64,000 nt of DNA from Ottelia alismoides. Lineage: Eukaryota; Streptophyta; Magnoliopsida; Alismatales; Hydrocharitaceae. The first letter of the stretch is position 1. Every line of letters starts with the position of its first letter. Where the stretch lies: positions 1,659,001 through 1,723,000 of the forward strand of contig JAZKJV010000086.1 of NCBI GenBank assembly GCA_037367405.1, read 5' to 3'. Below the pieces are notes generated by a model. The model saw only the letters and a list, made by a program, of their open reading frames with translations. It was not told the DNA's origin and ran no database searches. Positions 9,995-20,036 of the stretch are shown piece after piece. A program made the translations under genes and the position numbers.

Positions 9995-12709
9995 AAAGGG
10001 AAGCTGCTCCCAGTAGCAGCTAACTTGGATGCTCCACCGATCTTGACCGTTCATTTGGAACATTATCGGGCGTTGGATGAAAAGATGATTCGGCCCATCT
10101 CCAGCACTCCGTGCCCTACTCCCTCTTTTCCCCTTCCCTCCGGCACCTCCGTGCGTGCCCTCGAGCACAGCCCCCTCCCGTGCGCGCCCTCCCTCCCACC
10201 TTCCAACGCAGCGGTGTCGCCTCCTCTCCAGCGGCACCCCTCCTCCAGCGACGCAGCCTACCTCCAGTGGTGCCACGTCCTTCTCTTCACCTCGAGCACG
10301 ACGCCCTCCCTCCCACCTTCCGACCCAGTGGTGTTGCTTCTTCTCCAGCAGCACCGCCCACACATTTCACCCTCTTGGGTCACTGGTCCCGCTCCCACCT
10401 TAACCCTTGCACAATTTTTTTTATTTTCTTTCTGGTTTTTTTTCATGGTTTGAATCTTCGAAAAAATAACAAGAAGCAGGCTTTTCTCCCACGTTAATTG
10501 AGTTTGGTATTAGATTATTGGAGAGCATGCTTTAAAAAACATTATCATGAATCTCAATTCTTGTCCATTATATAGAGGGTATATTATTGAGAATATTTTG
10601 GCATTTGGTATTAGATTATTGGAGAGGACGTCTATGGATTTGTTTGTTATTTTAGCAGAAGTCTCTCCTTCCTCTGCTCATGTATTGTTCTTGTTACTAT
10701 TTCTTTTTGTGATCTCTTTAAAATTCTCCCTCTCAATCTTATCAACATGTTTTGCATCACTTATGCACGACCCCGTTATGACCAATAAAACTGCCACTAT
10801 ATTTGAATTTATCTTGTGTGGTGCTTATTTTCTGTATAAACCACCAGACACCAGTTGAGGACTTTTTGTATAATCAACCATGAATGCCAGTCATATATAA
10901 TAGATCACTGATCCAAAAGGGGGCATAATGCATTGGATGAAAATCGCCTTCCCTTCCATTCCTACTGTCAAGAGAACAACCTTGAAATGCAGATCTAATG
11001 CACGATTTTCGAGAGATTCTATTCAATACCTCACGTTTTAGTTTCATTTGTAGTTACTTCTATTTGTAATTTCATATTACCGTTTATCTTTACTGTAGGC
11101 TAGTGCAGTATGAGCGAATCATTTTCATCGGCGTCTTTTGAGGCAAACAATGAAATCCACATGTTATTGTGGCTTGAAGGCAGTAATGCATGTATCAAAG
11201 AGAGAATGGATCAAAGAAACTAAAAACTGCCAATAACATGTAAAACAGATGATAGAAAAAATGAATACACAACATCAAGATCTCAAATAACATCCAACAT
11301 CAGTGCATATGTGAAATTTTCAAAACAGAAGAAAGAAACAATGACGACAGTATAGAACTTCACAGAACAACTCAACTTTTCAAAACTACTTAAGTCCTAC
11401 TGATTTAATTGTTTTCTTGACAAGTTAACTCCGCGTTGCTATCACACGATCTAACAAAACAATATATAACAACGTGGCTCCAACCCCGCATAGCAAATAG
11501 ATCAACAGAAGTCGTAGCATATAGATCAACAGAAGTCGTAGCAGATAGATCAGCAACATTTGACTCCTACTGAGTACGTGGCAGCTACAAATTCAATGCT
11601 TCTACTTCTGAATCAAATTGCAATCCTACAAATAGCTTCTCAACTGTATTAACATCCTCAATCACATGTGCATTTTATGAAAGACTGCCTCAGAAGGATC
11701 TTCATCACACTGTGAGAAACTCAAAGATACCTGAGAAATATTTGATCAAAAACATGCCATTAAATACACGAGCAGAGGGAGGAGAGTCTTCTACTAAAAT
11801 AACAAACAAATCCATAGATGTTTCTCCAATAATCTAATACCAAATGGCAAAATATTCTCACTAATATACCCTTTATATAATGGACAAGAATTGAGATTCA
11901 TGTTAATGTTCCAGCATAATATATGCAATTGAGATTCATGTATTGTTCTTATTAATTAATACCAACAGCGACACATGGATGTTGCCAACCTGTGATGACC
12001 CAGCCATGTCCTCGCACAGGGAGAGGCCGTCGATGCTCGAACTGAAGAGAAGGAGGCGACACCGCTGGAGGGAGGTTGCGTCGCTAGAGGGGGGTGATGC
12101 CGCTGGATGAGCCTATGCCATTGGAGGGAGGCGATGCTGCTGGAGGCGACGTCGCTGTTTTGAAGGTACGAGGGAGGTCACACATGGGGAGGGGGTCGTG
12201 CTCCATGTGAAGAGAAGGAGGTGGCTGTGCTCGTGGTGTCCGAGGAGGGCCTTTCTGCAATGGCTGCAAAGAAAAATAAAGAAATTGTGCAAGAGATTGA
12301 GGTGGGAGCGGGACAGTAAGTGTAGAGGGCGAAATGTGTGGGCGGCGCTACTGGAGAGGAAGCAACACCACTGGGTTGGAAGGTGGGAGGGAGGCGTCGT
12401 GCTTGAGGTGAAGAGAAGGACGTGGCACCACTGGAGGTAGGCTGCGTCGCTGGAGGAGGGGTGCCGCTGGAGAGGAGGCGACACCCCTGCGTTGGAAGGT
12501 GGGAGGGAGGCGCGCATGGGGAGGGGGCTGTGCTCGAGGGCACGCACGGAGGTTCGGAGAGGAAGGGGAAAAGAGGGAGTAGGGCACGGGAGTGCCAGGA
12601 GATGGGCTGAATCATCTTTTCATCCAACGGTCGATAATGTTCCAAATGAACGGTCAAGATCGGCGGAGCAGCCAAGCTAGCTGCTACTGGGAGCAACTTC
12701 CCTTTCCTC

Positions 12710-12713
<4 letters not shown>
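9991..12713. mobile_element. Large foldback element E5 with long inverted arms
   Basis: The segments 9991-10440 and 12265-12713 are reverse complements with small indels. The symmetry resumes further in, at 10547-10690 versus 11790-11935. The arms are thus about 0.7 kb, around a non-symmetric centre at 10700-11755. Ends read 'gatgaaagggaagctgctcc' and its complement. A subterminal palindrome (agctgct / agcagct) follows. TA tracts flank both sides. The right arm holds an extra GC-rich insert at about 11980-12260 built from the same 'ctggaggcgacgtcgct' words. Long open frames on both strands are by-products of the GC-rich arms. Confidence 0.75.
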
Positions 12714-12745
<32 letters not shown>

Positions 12746-12747
<2 letters not shown>

Positions 12748-13129
12748 GATAAATGGGGCTGCCCCCTAGGAGGAGCTAACTTGGCTCCCCCCGCCCCATT
12801 TTCACCATATTATTATTTTTTTTGAAAATTTCTTCCATGAATATTCATCACTATATCCCTATATTATGCTATTAAAATTTCGTGCGAAACAGAGACTCCT
12901 ACGGCCTCCATCCAGACAGTCATTTTTTAATGGTAACAGGATTTTTTAAATCGACCCCGTTTGGATGGAGGTCGTAGGAGTCTCTGTTTCGCACGAAATT
13001 TTTAATAGAATAATATAGGGATTTAATAATGAATTTACACGGTTTTAGATTTCAAAAAAAATAAAAAAATAATGTCAAAAAGGGACGGGGGGAGCTAAGT
13101 TAGCTCCCCTAGGGGGCATACACATTTTT

Positions 13130-13133
<4 letters not shown>
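12746..13133. mobile_element. Foldback element E6 in (TA)n
   Basis: Near twin of E3: ends AAATGGGGCTGCCCC, subterminal palindrome GGAGGAGCT-AACTT-GGCTCCCCC, core 'gcgaaacagagactcctacg' in both arms, loop with an ATTTTTTAATGG stretch. Lies between TA tracts at about 12714-12745 and 13134-13163. Non-coding. Confidence 0.75.
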
Positions 13134-13163
<30 letters not shown>

Positions 13164-13166
<3 letters not shown>

Positions 13167-13549
13167 GAAAGGGAGCCTACTTTGTGAAGTAGGTAACTTA
13201 CCTACTTCACATTTCAGTTTTTGCAAAATTTTTTATTTTTTTTCAAAAATACCACCGTGGATTTTTAAAATTATATCCCTCTAATATGTCATTCAAATTT
13301 CATCAGAAACGGAGACTCCTACGTCCTTCATCCAGAACATGGAAAATACAGCAAATCTGTGACCGTTAAAAAATGACTGTCTGGATGGAGGCCGTAGGAG
13401 TCTCTGTTTCTGACGAAATTTGAATGACATATTAGAGTGATATAATTATGAAAACCCATGGTGACATTTTTGAAAAAAAATAAAAAATTTTACAAAAAAT
13501 GAAATGTGAAGTAGTTAAGTTACCTACTTCACAAAGTATGCTCCCTTTC

Positions 13550-13553
<4 letters not shown>
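13164..13553. mobile_element. Foldback element E7 in (TA)n, variant ends
   Basis: The inner core (cagaaacggagactcctacg and its complement) is that of E1-E3. The outer ends are unrelated in sequence: GAGGAAAGGGAGC, then a palindrome with arms gtgaagtaggt / acctacttcac around AACTT. TA tracts on both sides. Shows that the termini of this family are exchangeable. Confidence 0.75.
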
Positions 13554-13591
<38 letters not shown>

Positions 13592-13597
<6 letters not shown>

Positions 13598-13982
13598 GGT
13601 AAATGGGGCTGCCCCCAGGGAGTAGCCAACTTGGCTACTCCCACACCTATTTTCCCCTCATTTTTTTATTTTTTTGGAAAATAAAAATTTGTATATTCAT
13701 CATTATATCCCTCTCACATTCTATTAAAATTTCGTCAGAAACAGAGACTCCTACGACCTCCATCCAAACATGGTTGATTTAAAAAATTCTGCGACCGTTA
13801 AAAAAATGACGTCTGGATGGAGGGCTTAGGAGTCTCTGTTTCTGACGAAATTTTAATAGAATGTGAGAGGGATATAATGATGAATATACAATTTTTATTT
13901 TTCAAAAAATAAAAAAATGAGGGAAAAATAGGGGTGGGAGTAGCCAAGTTGGCTACTCCCTGGGGGCAGCCCCATTTTACCC
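13592..13982. mobile_element. Foldback element E8 in (TA)n
   Basis: Ends AAATGGGGCTGCCCC; subterminal palindrome gggagtagcc-AACTT-ggctactccc, perfect apart from its central base; core 'cagaaacagagactcctacg'. TA tract of about 20 units on the left, TA/TATG tract on the right. Non-coding. Confidence 0.75.
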
Positions 13983-14069
13983 ATATATATATATATATAT
14001 ATATATATAGATGTATGTATGTATGTATGTATGTATGTATGTATGTATGTATGTATAGAGAGAGAGAGA
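13983..14069. repeat. Compound microsatellite (TA)n-(ATGT)n-(GA)n
   Basis: About 13 TA units, then about 11 ATGT units, then GA units, between elements E8 and E9. The change of unit along one tract suggests replication slippage starting from the TA target. Confidence 0.9.
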
Positions 14070-14475
14070 GGATAGGGAGCATGCACCCAGGTGCATGTAA
14101 TTCTACATGCACCCGGGCCTATAACTCCCAATTTTTTTTACTTTTCCGAAAAATACCGTCATGTATATTCATCTATATATCCCTCTTGTATGCCATTCCA
14201 ATTTCGTCAGAAACAGAGACCCCTACGTCCTCCATCCAGAACATGTCGACTATAGCAATTCTAAGACCGTTAAAACAATGTGTTCTAGATGGAGGATGTA
14301 GGGGTCTCTATTTCTGATGAAATTGGAATGACATATAGGAGGAATATATAGATGAGTATACATGGTGGTATTTTTCAGAAAAGTAAAAAAATTTGAGAGT
14401 TATAGGCCCGGGTGCATGTAGAATTACATGCACCTGGGTGCATGTAGAATCCCGGGTGCATACTCCCTATCCTCA
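14070..14475. mobile_element. Foldback element E9, third type of ends
   Basis: Ends GGATAGGGAGCATGC; subterminal palindromes catgcacc-ca-ggtgcatg and ggtgcatgta/tacatgcacc; shared inner core 'cagaaacagagacccctacg'. The right arm carries an extra duplication of the 'gggtgcatgtagaat' end. It is the last element of the train and is followed by a TA/CA microsatellite. Confidence 0.75.
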
Positions 14476-15060
14476 CATATATATATATACACACACACAC
14501 ATACATACATATATGAGGATATATATATACGGACATTGACATGTGTTTTTTTTGCGGATATAGGAGGGTCCTGGGGGCTAGCAGAAGGCCAATGGTAGGC
14601 CCTAGGGGACTGACTCAGTAGAGGGCCCATTAATTTCCGGCAGCGTCAAGGGCGACACAAGGTTAGCGGGAGAATAGCCCAACGATGATGTAAAGTCCTT
14701 TGTTTGGGCTGGACAATGCATGGAAGCCTGGAGTGCTGCAGCAGCACGTACAACCCTTGGATGGTTGCAACAGCATGCGAGGGGTTGCTTGGGGTGGTGC
14801 ACAGGGGCCCTTGTTGGGAGGGGTGGCTGTGTCGCAAGGCGTGCGAGGCCTTGTGTGCTGCGCACGAGGAGAGGAGAGAGCGACGGGTGGAGTTAGGGTT
14901 TGATGTATGAGAACTCCAATCTAGGATTGCCATTCTAATAGCATGTGGAGAAAAAATAAAGAGTTGCTTCTTCATGAGACCCTAGGGTTCTCTTATATAG
15001 CGGAGAACCCCCGCTAGAAAAATTACATGTAGACCGAAAAAAGAAAATACATATAGTGAA
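14476..15060 (-). repeat. LTR-like fragment with minus-strand promoter
   Basis: After a (TA)n(CA)n microsatellite (14476-14520) comes a moderately GC-rich block. On the minus strand a TATA box (CTATATAAG, 14992-15000) is followed by 'agaaccctagggtc' and then by 'atgaagaagcaactc'. The layout is like the promoter and R/U5 of a plant LTR. No second copy or coding region is attached. The open frames here match nothing I recognise. Confidence 0.3.
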
Positions 15061-16940
15061 TAAAAGATAACTAATATCTCAACACATGAGATTATGCCAG
15101 TATTGTGTGGTTTTATGCAATTTGTATTTTCATCTATTAAAAATTAAAATAAAGATCATTGGTTATATTGTTTCATTTCTAAAATAAAAGAATCGTATGT
15201 GATTCAAAAACAAAAGTTAAAGTCGTATAAGATTCAAAAATAAACTTCAATTATTGTCAGAAAAAAATGCCCCTATTACTCGACAATGTACACATTATTT
15301 TACAGTTTTTCTTATTTGCTTTTTGATATATCTTTTTGATGTAAAAAAAGGGAGAATAACCTGTGGCCGGTGACTGGGATAAGTTAAAGTAACCACACTC
15401 TAGATCACTATTACATAAAAACTCTGCTTGATATGGGTGATCCAAATCACCTTCTACAAAACAATAGGCCACAAGCGCTCAACCATTGACTTGAACTAAC
15501 TTCAAAATGTGAATTCAAGAAATTTGTGTGCATCGACAGATCCACTCAAGGAGCATATACCTCAGCCATTGAAATTTGAAGGGAAGTTCAATCTCATATA
15601 TCACGGAAATACGGAAATAGCAAATCAAATTTAGAAATAAAGGGTGTTCATGTAGTTTTTTAGGATTTGAAAACAAGTTATTTTTTAACGAATATGTATA
15701 CGGACATATATGTGTTTTTATTTTTTGTGGATACGGAGATCAATACTATATTCAATTTTTAAAATATGGATACAGATATGGTAACAAAATATTCTACCGG
15801 ATACGAATATAATATATCAAATATATCAATAACATAAAAAATATCAAAGTAGTCTCCATTTTAATTTGATTGTTAATTCCTTATATAAAATATATCAATT
15901 ATATGAGAAAAAGAAGTTGGAGGATAGCGATTATATTTTTCACTTAACGAAATATATCATGAAGGAAAGTTAATTTCTTTATACTCTTTTTTCCTTTCAA
16001 ACATAAGAAAGGAACGTATCTCATGATAAATATTTCAATTCTTAATATGAATCAAACAATATAATGAAAAAACTTATTCCATTCCATTGTTAATTTCATT
16101 CCATTGTAACGCCTTTCTAACCAAACAATGGGACCTATAAGAAAGCTGCGAGTTAGGCAACAATTCCCAGCCCTATAATACTTCAGGCATCTGTAACACT
16201 AAATCCACATCCCACATCTATCCTTCAGGCATCTATAATACTAAATCCACGAAGAACTCCTTGATCAGGTTCCACTCATCGTATATTTTTCAACTTTATC
16301 CCCTATTATACTAATATCCACTTTTCTCTTGCGGCCGAGAATCCTGAGTATAACTTCAATTTTACGTTTGGGTGAAGGTTGAAAGCACACGTATCTTAGC
16401 AGCGTGGTGATTTACAATCGCCTGTTGAACTAAATGCAAGACAAGAATCTGAGTGTCGGATCAGACAGTCGTCGTCAGTTTGTCTTCATTGATGAAGTTC
16501 AATCTGACTCTTCTATCATCTTTTTACTTTTTACCTTTCAAAAAAGAAATCTTTTTACTTTTTCCCGACTTAAAGTCATTTAAGAGTAAATGGTTGAAGC
16601 CAGTTCTCATCATTCCAAATGCATCAAAAATCAGAAAGAGAGACATCTCTTTGGGAAACACTTCTAATCCAGTCTATCCAGATGTTCACAACCAGATGAT
16701 TTGAGCACTACCTGCACATAGAACCATCCCCAAAGGAGTAAAGAGAAAAACTGCAATTTTAAAGTGGAAAATAGGCCAACAACTTAAGTTGGTATGCCTT
16801 ATTTTTACTGATCAATGTCATCAAGAGCAAAGAAACCGCCAACAAATAAGCAGAAGTCAACCCACCCTAACAACCCAAAAAAACAACTCAGTTTACATGC
16901 CAAATCACAGCCAGAGGATGCCCTAACAACAGATGAACCG
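15061..16940. other. AT-rich gene-free region with GGATA repeat
   Basis: I see no gene. The block at 15680-15860 repeats the GGATA-type repeat of 5400-5880. The rest is AT-rich with no terminal repeats. The part from about 16700 to 16940 is the likely 3' side of the minus-strand gene that ends at 16942. No clear AATAAA signal was found on the minus strand, the nearest being 'aaaataag' near 16800. Confidence 0.4.
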
Positions 16941-16941
16941 A

Positions 16942-17265
16942 TCACGTGTCCTTTGCGCGTTTCTCCTTCTTCCTCCTCCCTGACCGCATCAACAGCTTCT
17001 TCCAGAAACCCGGCTCCTTTTTCGTGTGCGGGTGCAGGTGCGGGTGCGGGTGCGGGAGCGGAGTGGGCTTCTTACCACGGGGGCTCTCGGTGGACGCGGA
17101 GCCGGTGGCGACGGCAGAGAGGTAGACCGAGGAAGAGGAGGAGGATGCCGTGTCGTCGGGATCGGTAGAGGGGATGTGGGAGAGCCTCTCCCTGAGGCAG
17201 AAGGGGCAGACGCCACTGGACTGGAGGTGGGAGGGGTGCTCCCTGCACCGCTCAGAGGAGCCCAT
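16942..17265 (-). CDS. Small plant protein with C-x2-H-x9-C-x2-C motif and basic C-terminus
   Basis: A 107-residue single-exon frame. The N-terminus MGSSERCREHPSHLQSSGVC leads into CPFCLRERLSHI, giving a C7-x2-H10-x9-C20-x2-C23 cluster suited to one metal ion, followed by an LRERL helix start. Residues 35-65 are Ser/Thr-rich, then a Pro/His repeat (HPHPHLHPH). The C-terminus has FWKKLL followed by a Lys/Arg-rich tail. This order (short HP..SGVCPFCLRERL motif, low-complexity linker, FW-basic end) is what I recall of a family of uncharacterised small plant proteins; the biochemical role is not known to me. I chose the Met at 17265 because the motif begins six residues later and the upstream frame, although open to 17514, has no conserved look. 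GC content is high compared with the surroundings. It is the only convincing host gene in the window, about 0.8 kb from a Mutator-like element upstream. Confidence 0.75.
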   Translation of the reverse strand: MGSSERCREHPSHLQSSGVCPFCLRERLSHIPSTDPDDTASSSSSSVYLSAVATGSASTESPRGKKPTPLPHPHPHLHPHTKKEPGFWKKLLMRSGRRKKEKRAKDT

Positions 17266-17520
17266 TCGTCCGATCCGGATGGATGGCGCGAGTTGCGAGC
17301 CGACGCGCGCACGTGTGCGCTTCTTCTCTATGCGGATTAAACTGGGGCTGTTGTGGGGGAGATCTGTTCCGCAGCTTCCGCTTCGTTCTCCGCGTGATTC
17401 CCCCACGCTTTCCTTTCTGGGAATTAGCGTGCATACCCTTCTCTTTAACTTTGTCAATATTTGCATATGTGCGCTTCTTGTTCGACCCCACGTGACTTGA
17501 AAAGAACAAGCCATAGTCCA
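17266..17520 (-). promoter_or_regulatory. Upstream region of the 107-aa gene with two G-boxes
   Basis: CACGTG occurs at 17310-17315 and 17489-17494, about 45 and 225 bases upstream of the start codon. The G-box is a binding site for plant bZIP and bHLH factors in light and abscisic-acid responses. No canonical TATA box is obvious, so the transcription start is uncertain. A third CACGTG (16943-16948) overlaps the stop codon. Confidence 0.4.
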
Positions 17521-18002
17521 AGCCAGGCCTATACTACTGGGTCATGATGGCCAATAGGCTCCCATGAACAACTCGCGAAGGAATGCACTAATGTGGATAT
17601 GAGAAAAGATGAACCGCATGACACCCATTTTGTGTATAAGGTGTGAAAGGGAGCTCAATCAAAAACACGAAAGGTAGTTGAAGGGCATGATATGCAAGAG
17701 TTCCCGTGATTCAAGGTTTAATATAAGCCTTTTTTAAATCTTTTTTTTATACAGCCATTTGGTCCGGCGACGCAACCTATTTACAAATGGTACGACGATC
17801 AAAGAAATAGAGTAGGGCCGCATGATTTCTCTAAATCTGTAAAATCTGAAACCTTATCTAAAGTGCAAGCTTGATGAGATGGACAAGCTAGGGTCGAGCT
17901 AGGCCTATTTGCACCTTATTATTAACACGTCCAGTCAACAAGGGAGTGGCATCATCGACGCAGGAATAGAGTGGAAATGAATAAATCCTACAATATAAAA
18001 TT
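17521..18002. other. Gene-free stretch
   Basis: No gene, terminal repeat or tandem repeat is visible. It separates the small gene from the Mutator-like nest. Confidence 0.5.
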
Positions 18003-18067
18003 GGGATATTTACACTCACAATTTTGAATAGTTTTGTAATTATCTCATAAATTCTTGATAATTTATA
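18003..18067 (+). mobile_element. Outer Mutator-like element, first part of its left terminal repeat
   Basis: 'gggatatttacactcacaat' and the following bases align to the start of the inner element's terminal repeat. The alignment continues after the inner element, at 19556-19700, where 'ttatacccacaatcttccgt' matches the inner terminal repeat at about 18165-18200. The outer terminal repeat was therefore split by the inner insertion. Its right end is not visible. Confidence 0.65.
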
Positions 18068-19546
18068 GGGATATTTACACCCATAATCTTGAGTAATATG
18101 GTAATTACCCCAGGAACCCTCGATAAACATGAATTACATCCAAAACCCCGAGTAATTACTCTGTCTCACATCCATAACCTTCCGTTAGTTTCAACCATTA
18201 ACCCAACCATACAGTTGAGTTAATCTAACCTGGCCATCGATCTAATGGCTGAAATTAAATCAAAAAAGAAAAAAAAGAAGAATGACCCGTGAAATGAAAG
18301 TTACTGGAGGAGGGGATGGGTTTCGGACTGTAGACGCCGGGGAAAGCTTGCTGGCGGTGGAGGGCAGGGGAGATGGTCCACGATTGCATGTGCGATCGGG
18401 AAAGGGGGGAGGAGGGGCGAGCTTGCAGGCAGTGGAGGTTCTAGGATTGGCGCGACCACGGAAGGGGGGAGAGGGGTGGATTTCAGGTTGCAGGGGGTCA
18501 GCTCGCATGCAGTGGACACGATCGGCGAAGGGGGGAGGGGAGTGGGTTTCGGGTTGCAGGAACGGGGGCACGGTCAGGGAAGGGGAATGGAGGTGGGTTT
18601 CGGGTTGCAGGTGATTGAGGCAGGGGGAGGGGGTGATTGCTGGCGCGGCCGCACCCGAGGGGTGGTTGCGGGTTGCAGCGCGGGAGCTTCGTCAAATGAT
18701 TGTGCGGATTGCGGGTACGCAGTGGAGGCAGGGGAGGGTTCCGGGATTGCAGTCATGAGGGCTTTGTCGGACGATTGCGCGGGGGAGAAGGGGGTGCTTC
18801 GTCGGGAGCTTGCAGGGGATCTGCGCAGGGAGCTTCGTCGGGATCTTGTATGGGTTCTGGAGGATGTCGGCGGGAGAGCTTGCAGGCGGGAAGAGGGCTC
18901 CGACCTGGGGAGCTTGCAGGCGGGAGGAGGGCTCCGACCTGGGGAGCTTGCATGCGGGAGGAGGGCTCCGACCTTGGGGGCTCGCGGGCGGGAAGGGGGG
19001 CTGCAGGCCGGCGGGGAGGGGGAGCTCCGACCTGGGGGGCTTGCGGGCGGGAGGAGGAGGGCTCCGACCTTGGCGGGAGGGGGATGCTCTGGCGGCTACC
19101 GACAAAGGCGGAGGTTCCCGGGGGCCGAGAGATGAAGGCGGAGGTCCCAGGGAGGGAGGGGGGGCTTTTGGCCGAAGACGAAGGCGGGAGGGCGAGGCTC
19201 TGGCCGAAGATGAAGGCGGAGGTTCCGGTGGGGAGGGGGCTCTGGCTGAAGATGAAGGCGGAGGGGGGGGGTCCCAGGCCGCGGTGTCGGTGATTGGGGG
19301 TGGGGGGTGGTGGGTTGAGGTTGGGAAAAAGAGGAGGGGGCATTCCTAAATAAAATATAAATTTTGGTATAAATTGTAAAATGTTTAACAGATACCGTCA
19401 AAGTTAACGGAAATTTTGGTAGAAGTTAACACGGGGTTATGAACGTAAGAGTTAAGCACTATTCAAGGTCTCGAGTGTAATTCGTATTTTTACAAGGTTT
19501 CTGGGGTAATTATGGAACTACTCAGGGTTATGGGTGTAAATATCCC
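18068..19546. mobile_element. Mutator-like element with 9-bp target duplication and GC-rich cargo
   Basis: Ends GGGATATTTACACCCATAA (left) and its complement (right). Terminal inverted repeats are about 150 bp, imperfect, and include 'gtaattaccccaggaaccct' on the left. TAATTTATA occurs directly outside both ends (18059-18067 and 19547-19555), the 9-bp duplication typical of Mutator. The interior (18290-19340) is very GC-rich, unlike the AT-rich ends. It has no transposase and no gene that I recognise, so it is non-autonomous. GC-rich cargo between MULE ends resembles Pack-MULEs that carry copies of host gene pieces. Confidence 0.85.
18880..19080 (+). repeat. Tandem repeat of about 40-60 bp inside the MULE cargo
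   Basis: The words 'gagggctccgacctggggag' and 'cttgcaggcggga' alternate at least five times with small changes. Further right, 'gaagatgaaggcggagg' repeats about four times (19110-19270). These explain the long open frames on both strands here. Confidence 0.75.
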
Positions 19547-19555
19547 TAATTTATA

Positions 19556-19700
19556 ATTACATGACAAATCGTGTATAAGTACTCCATTTTATACCCACAA
19601 TCTTCCGTTGTTTTAATCCATTAACTCAACCGGATATTTGAATTAATCTAAACTATCATTAATCCAATAGTTAAAATTAAATCAAAAGAAAAAATCCCCA
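19556..19700 (+). mobile_element. Outer Mutator-like element, continuation of its left terminal repeat
   Basis: Direct-orientation match to the inner element's left terminal repeat and subterminal region (18125-18275): 'cttccgttg', 'aatccattaactcaacc', 'gttaaaattaaatcaaaa'. It resumes exactly where 18003-18067 stops. A C-rich interior follows at 19730-19860. Confidence 0.6.
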
Positions 19701-20036
19701 TCTTCCTTAGCCAACCTCGCAAGAACCGACCACCTCCCCCTCCCACCCGAGGCCCCGTCCGACCAACTCTCCCTTCTTCCTCCTCCAGCCCCCTCCCCAT
19801 TCCTCCACCCATAGCCCATCGGTCACATTCCCCGTCTTCCCCCCCCCCCCCTCCTCCAGTTGTGGTGTCTCAAGAATGCACGCAAGCATGTTTGGATTTG
19901 GAGCTGCTCACGCATCTTCTCTTGCCTCCAATCATGGTGCCGCAAGAATGTGCGTAAGCATATTTACTCCAAGGGGATTATCCTTGCTCTGTTCTTTATG
20001 AAACAATTATTGGAAATGTAAGTCGTGTATAATTTC
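19701..20036. other. Remainder of the outer MULE interior and target region
   Basis: C-rich (19730-19860, with a run of C around 19840), then ordinary AT-rich sequence up to the LTR element. No gene and no matching right terminal repeat found. The five bases before 20037 (ATTTC) are the target duplication of the following element. Confidence 0.4.

Noticed and set aside
9908..10497. Overlapping frames of 80-154 codons in E5
   Set aside because: They arise from GC-rich inverted arms and run into the (TA)n tract (IYIYIY). The mirror set exists at 12084-12711.
16942..17514. 190-codon version of the small gene starting at 17514
   Set aside because: The extra 83 residues look like translated 5' leader; the conserved motif begins just after the internal Met at 17265.
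18476..19349. Long open frames in the GC-rich MULE interior
   Set aside because: They overlap on both strands, consist of Gly/Arg or Pro/Ala runs from tandem repeats, and show no domain.
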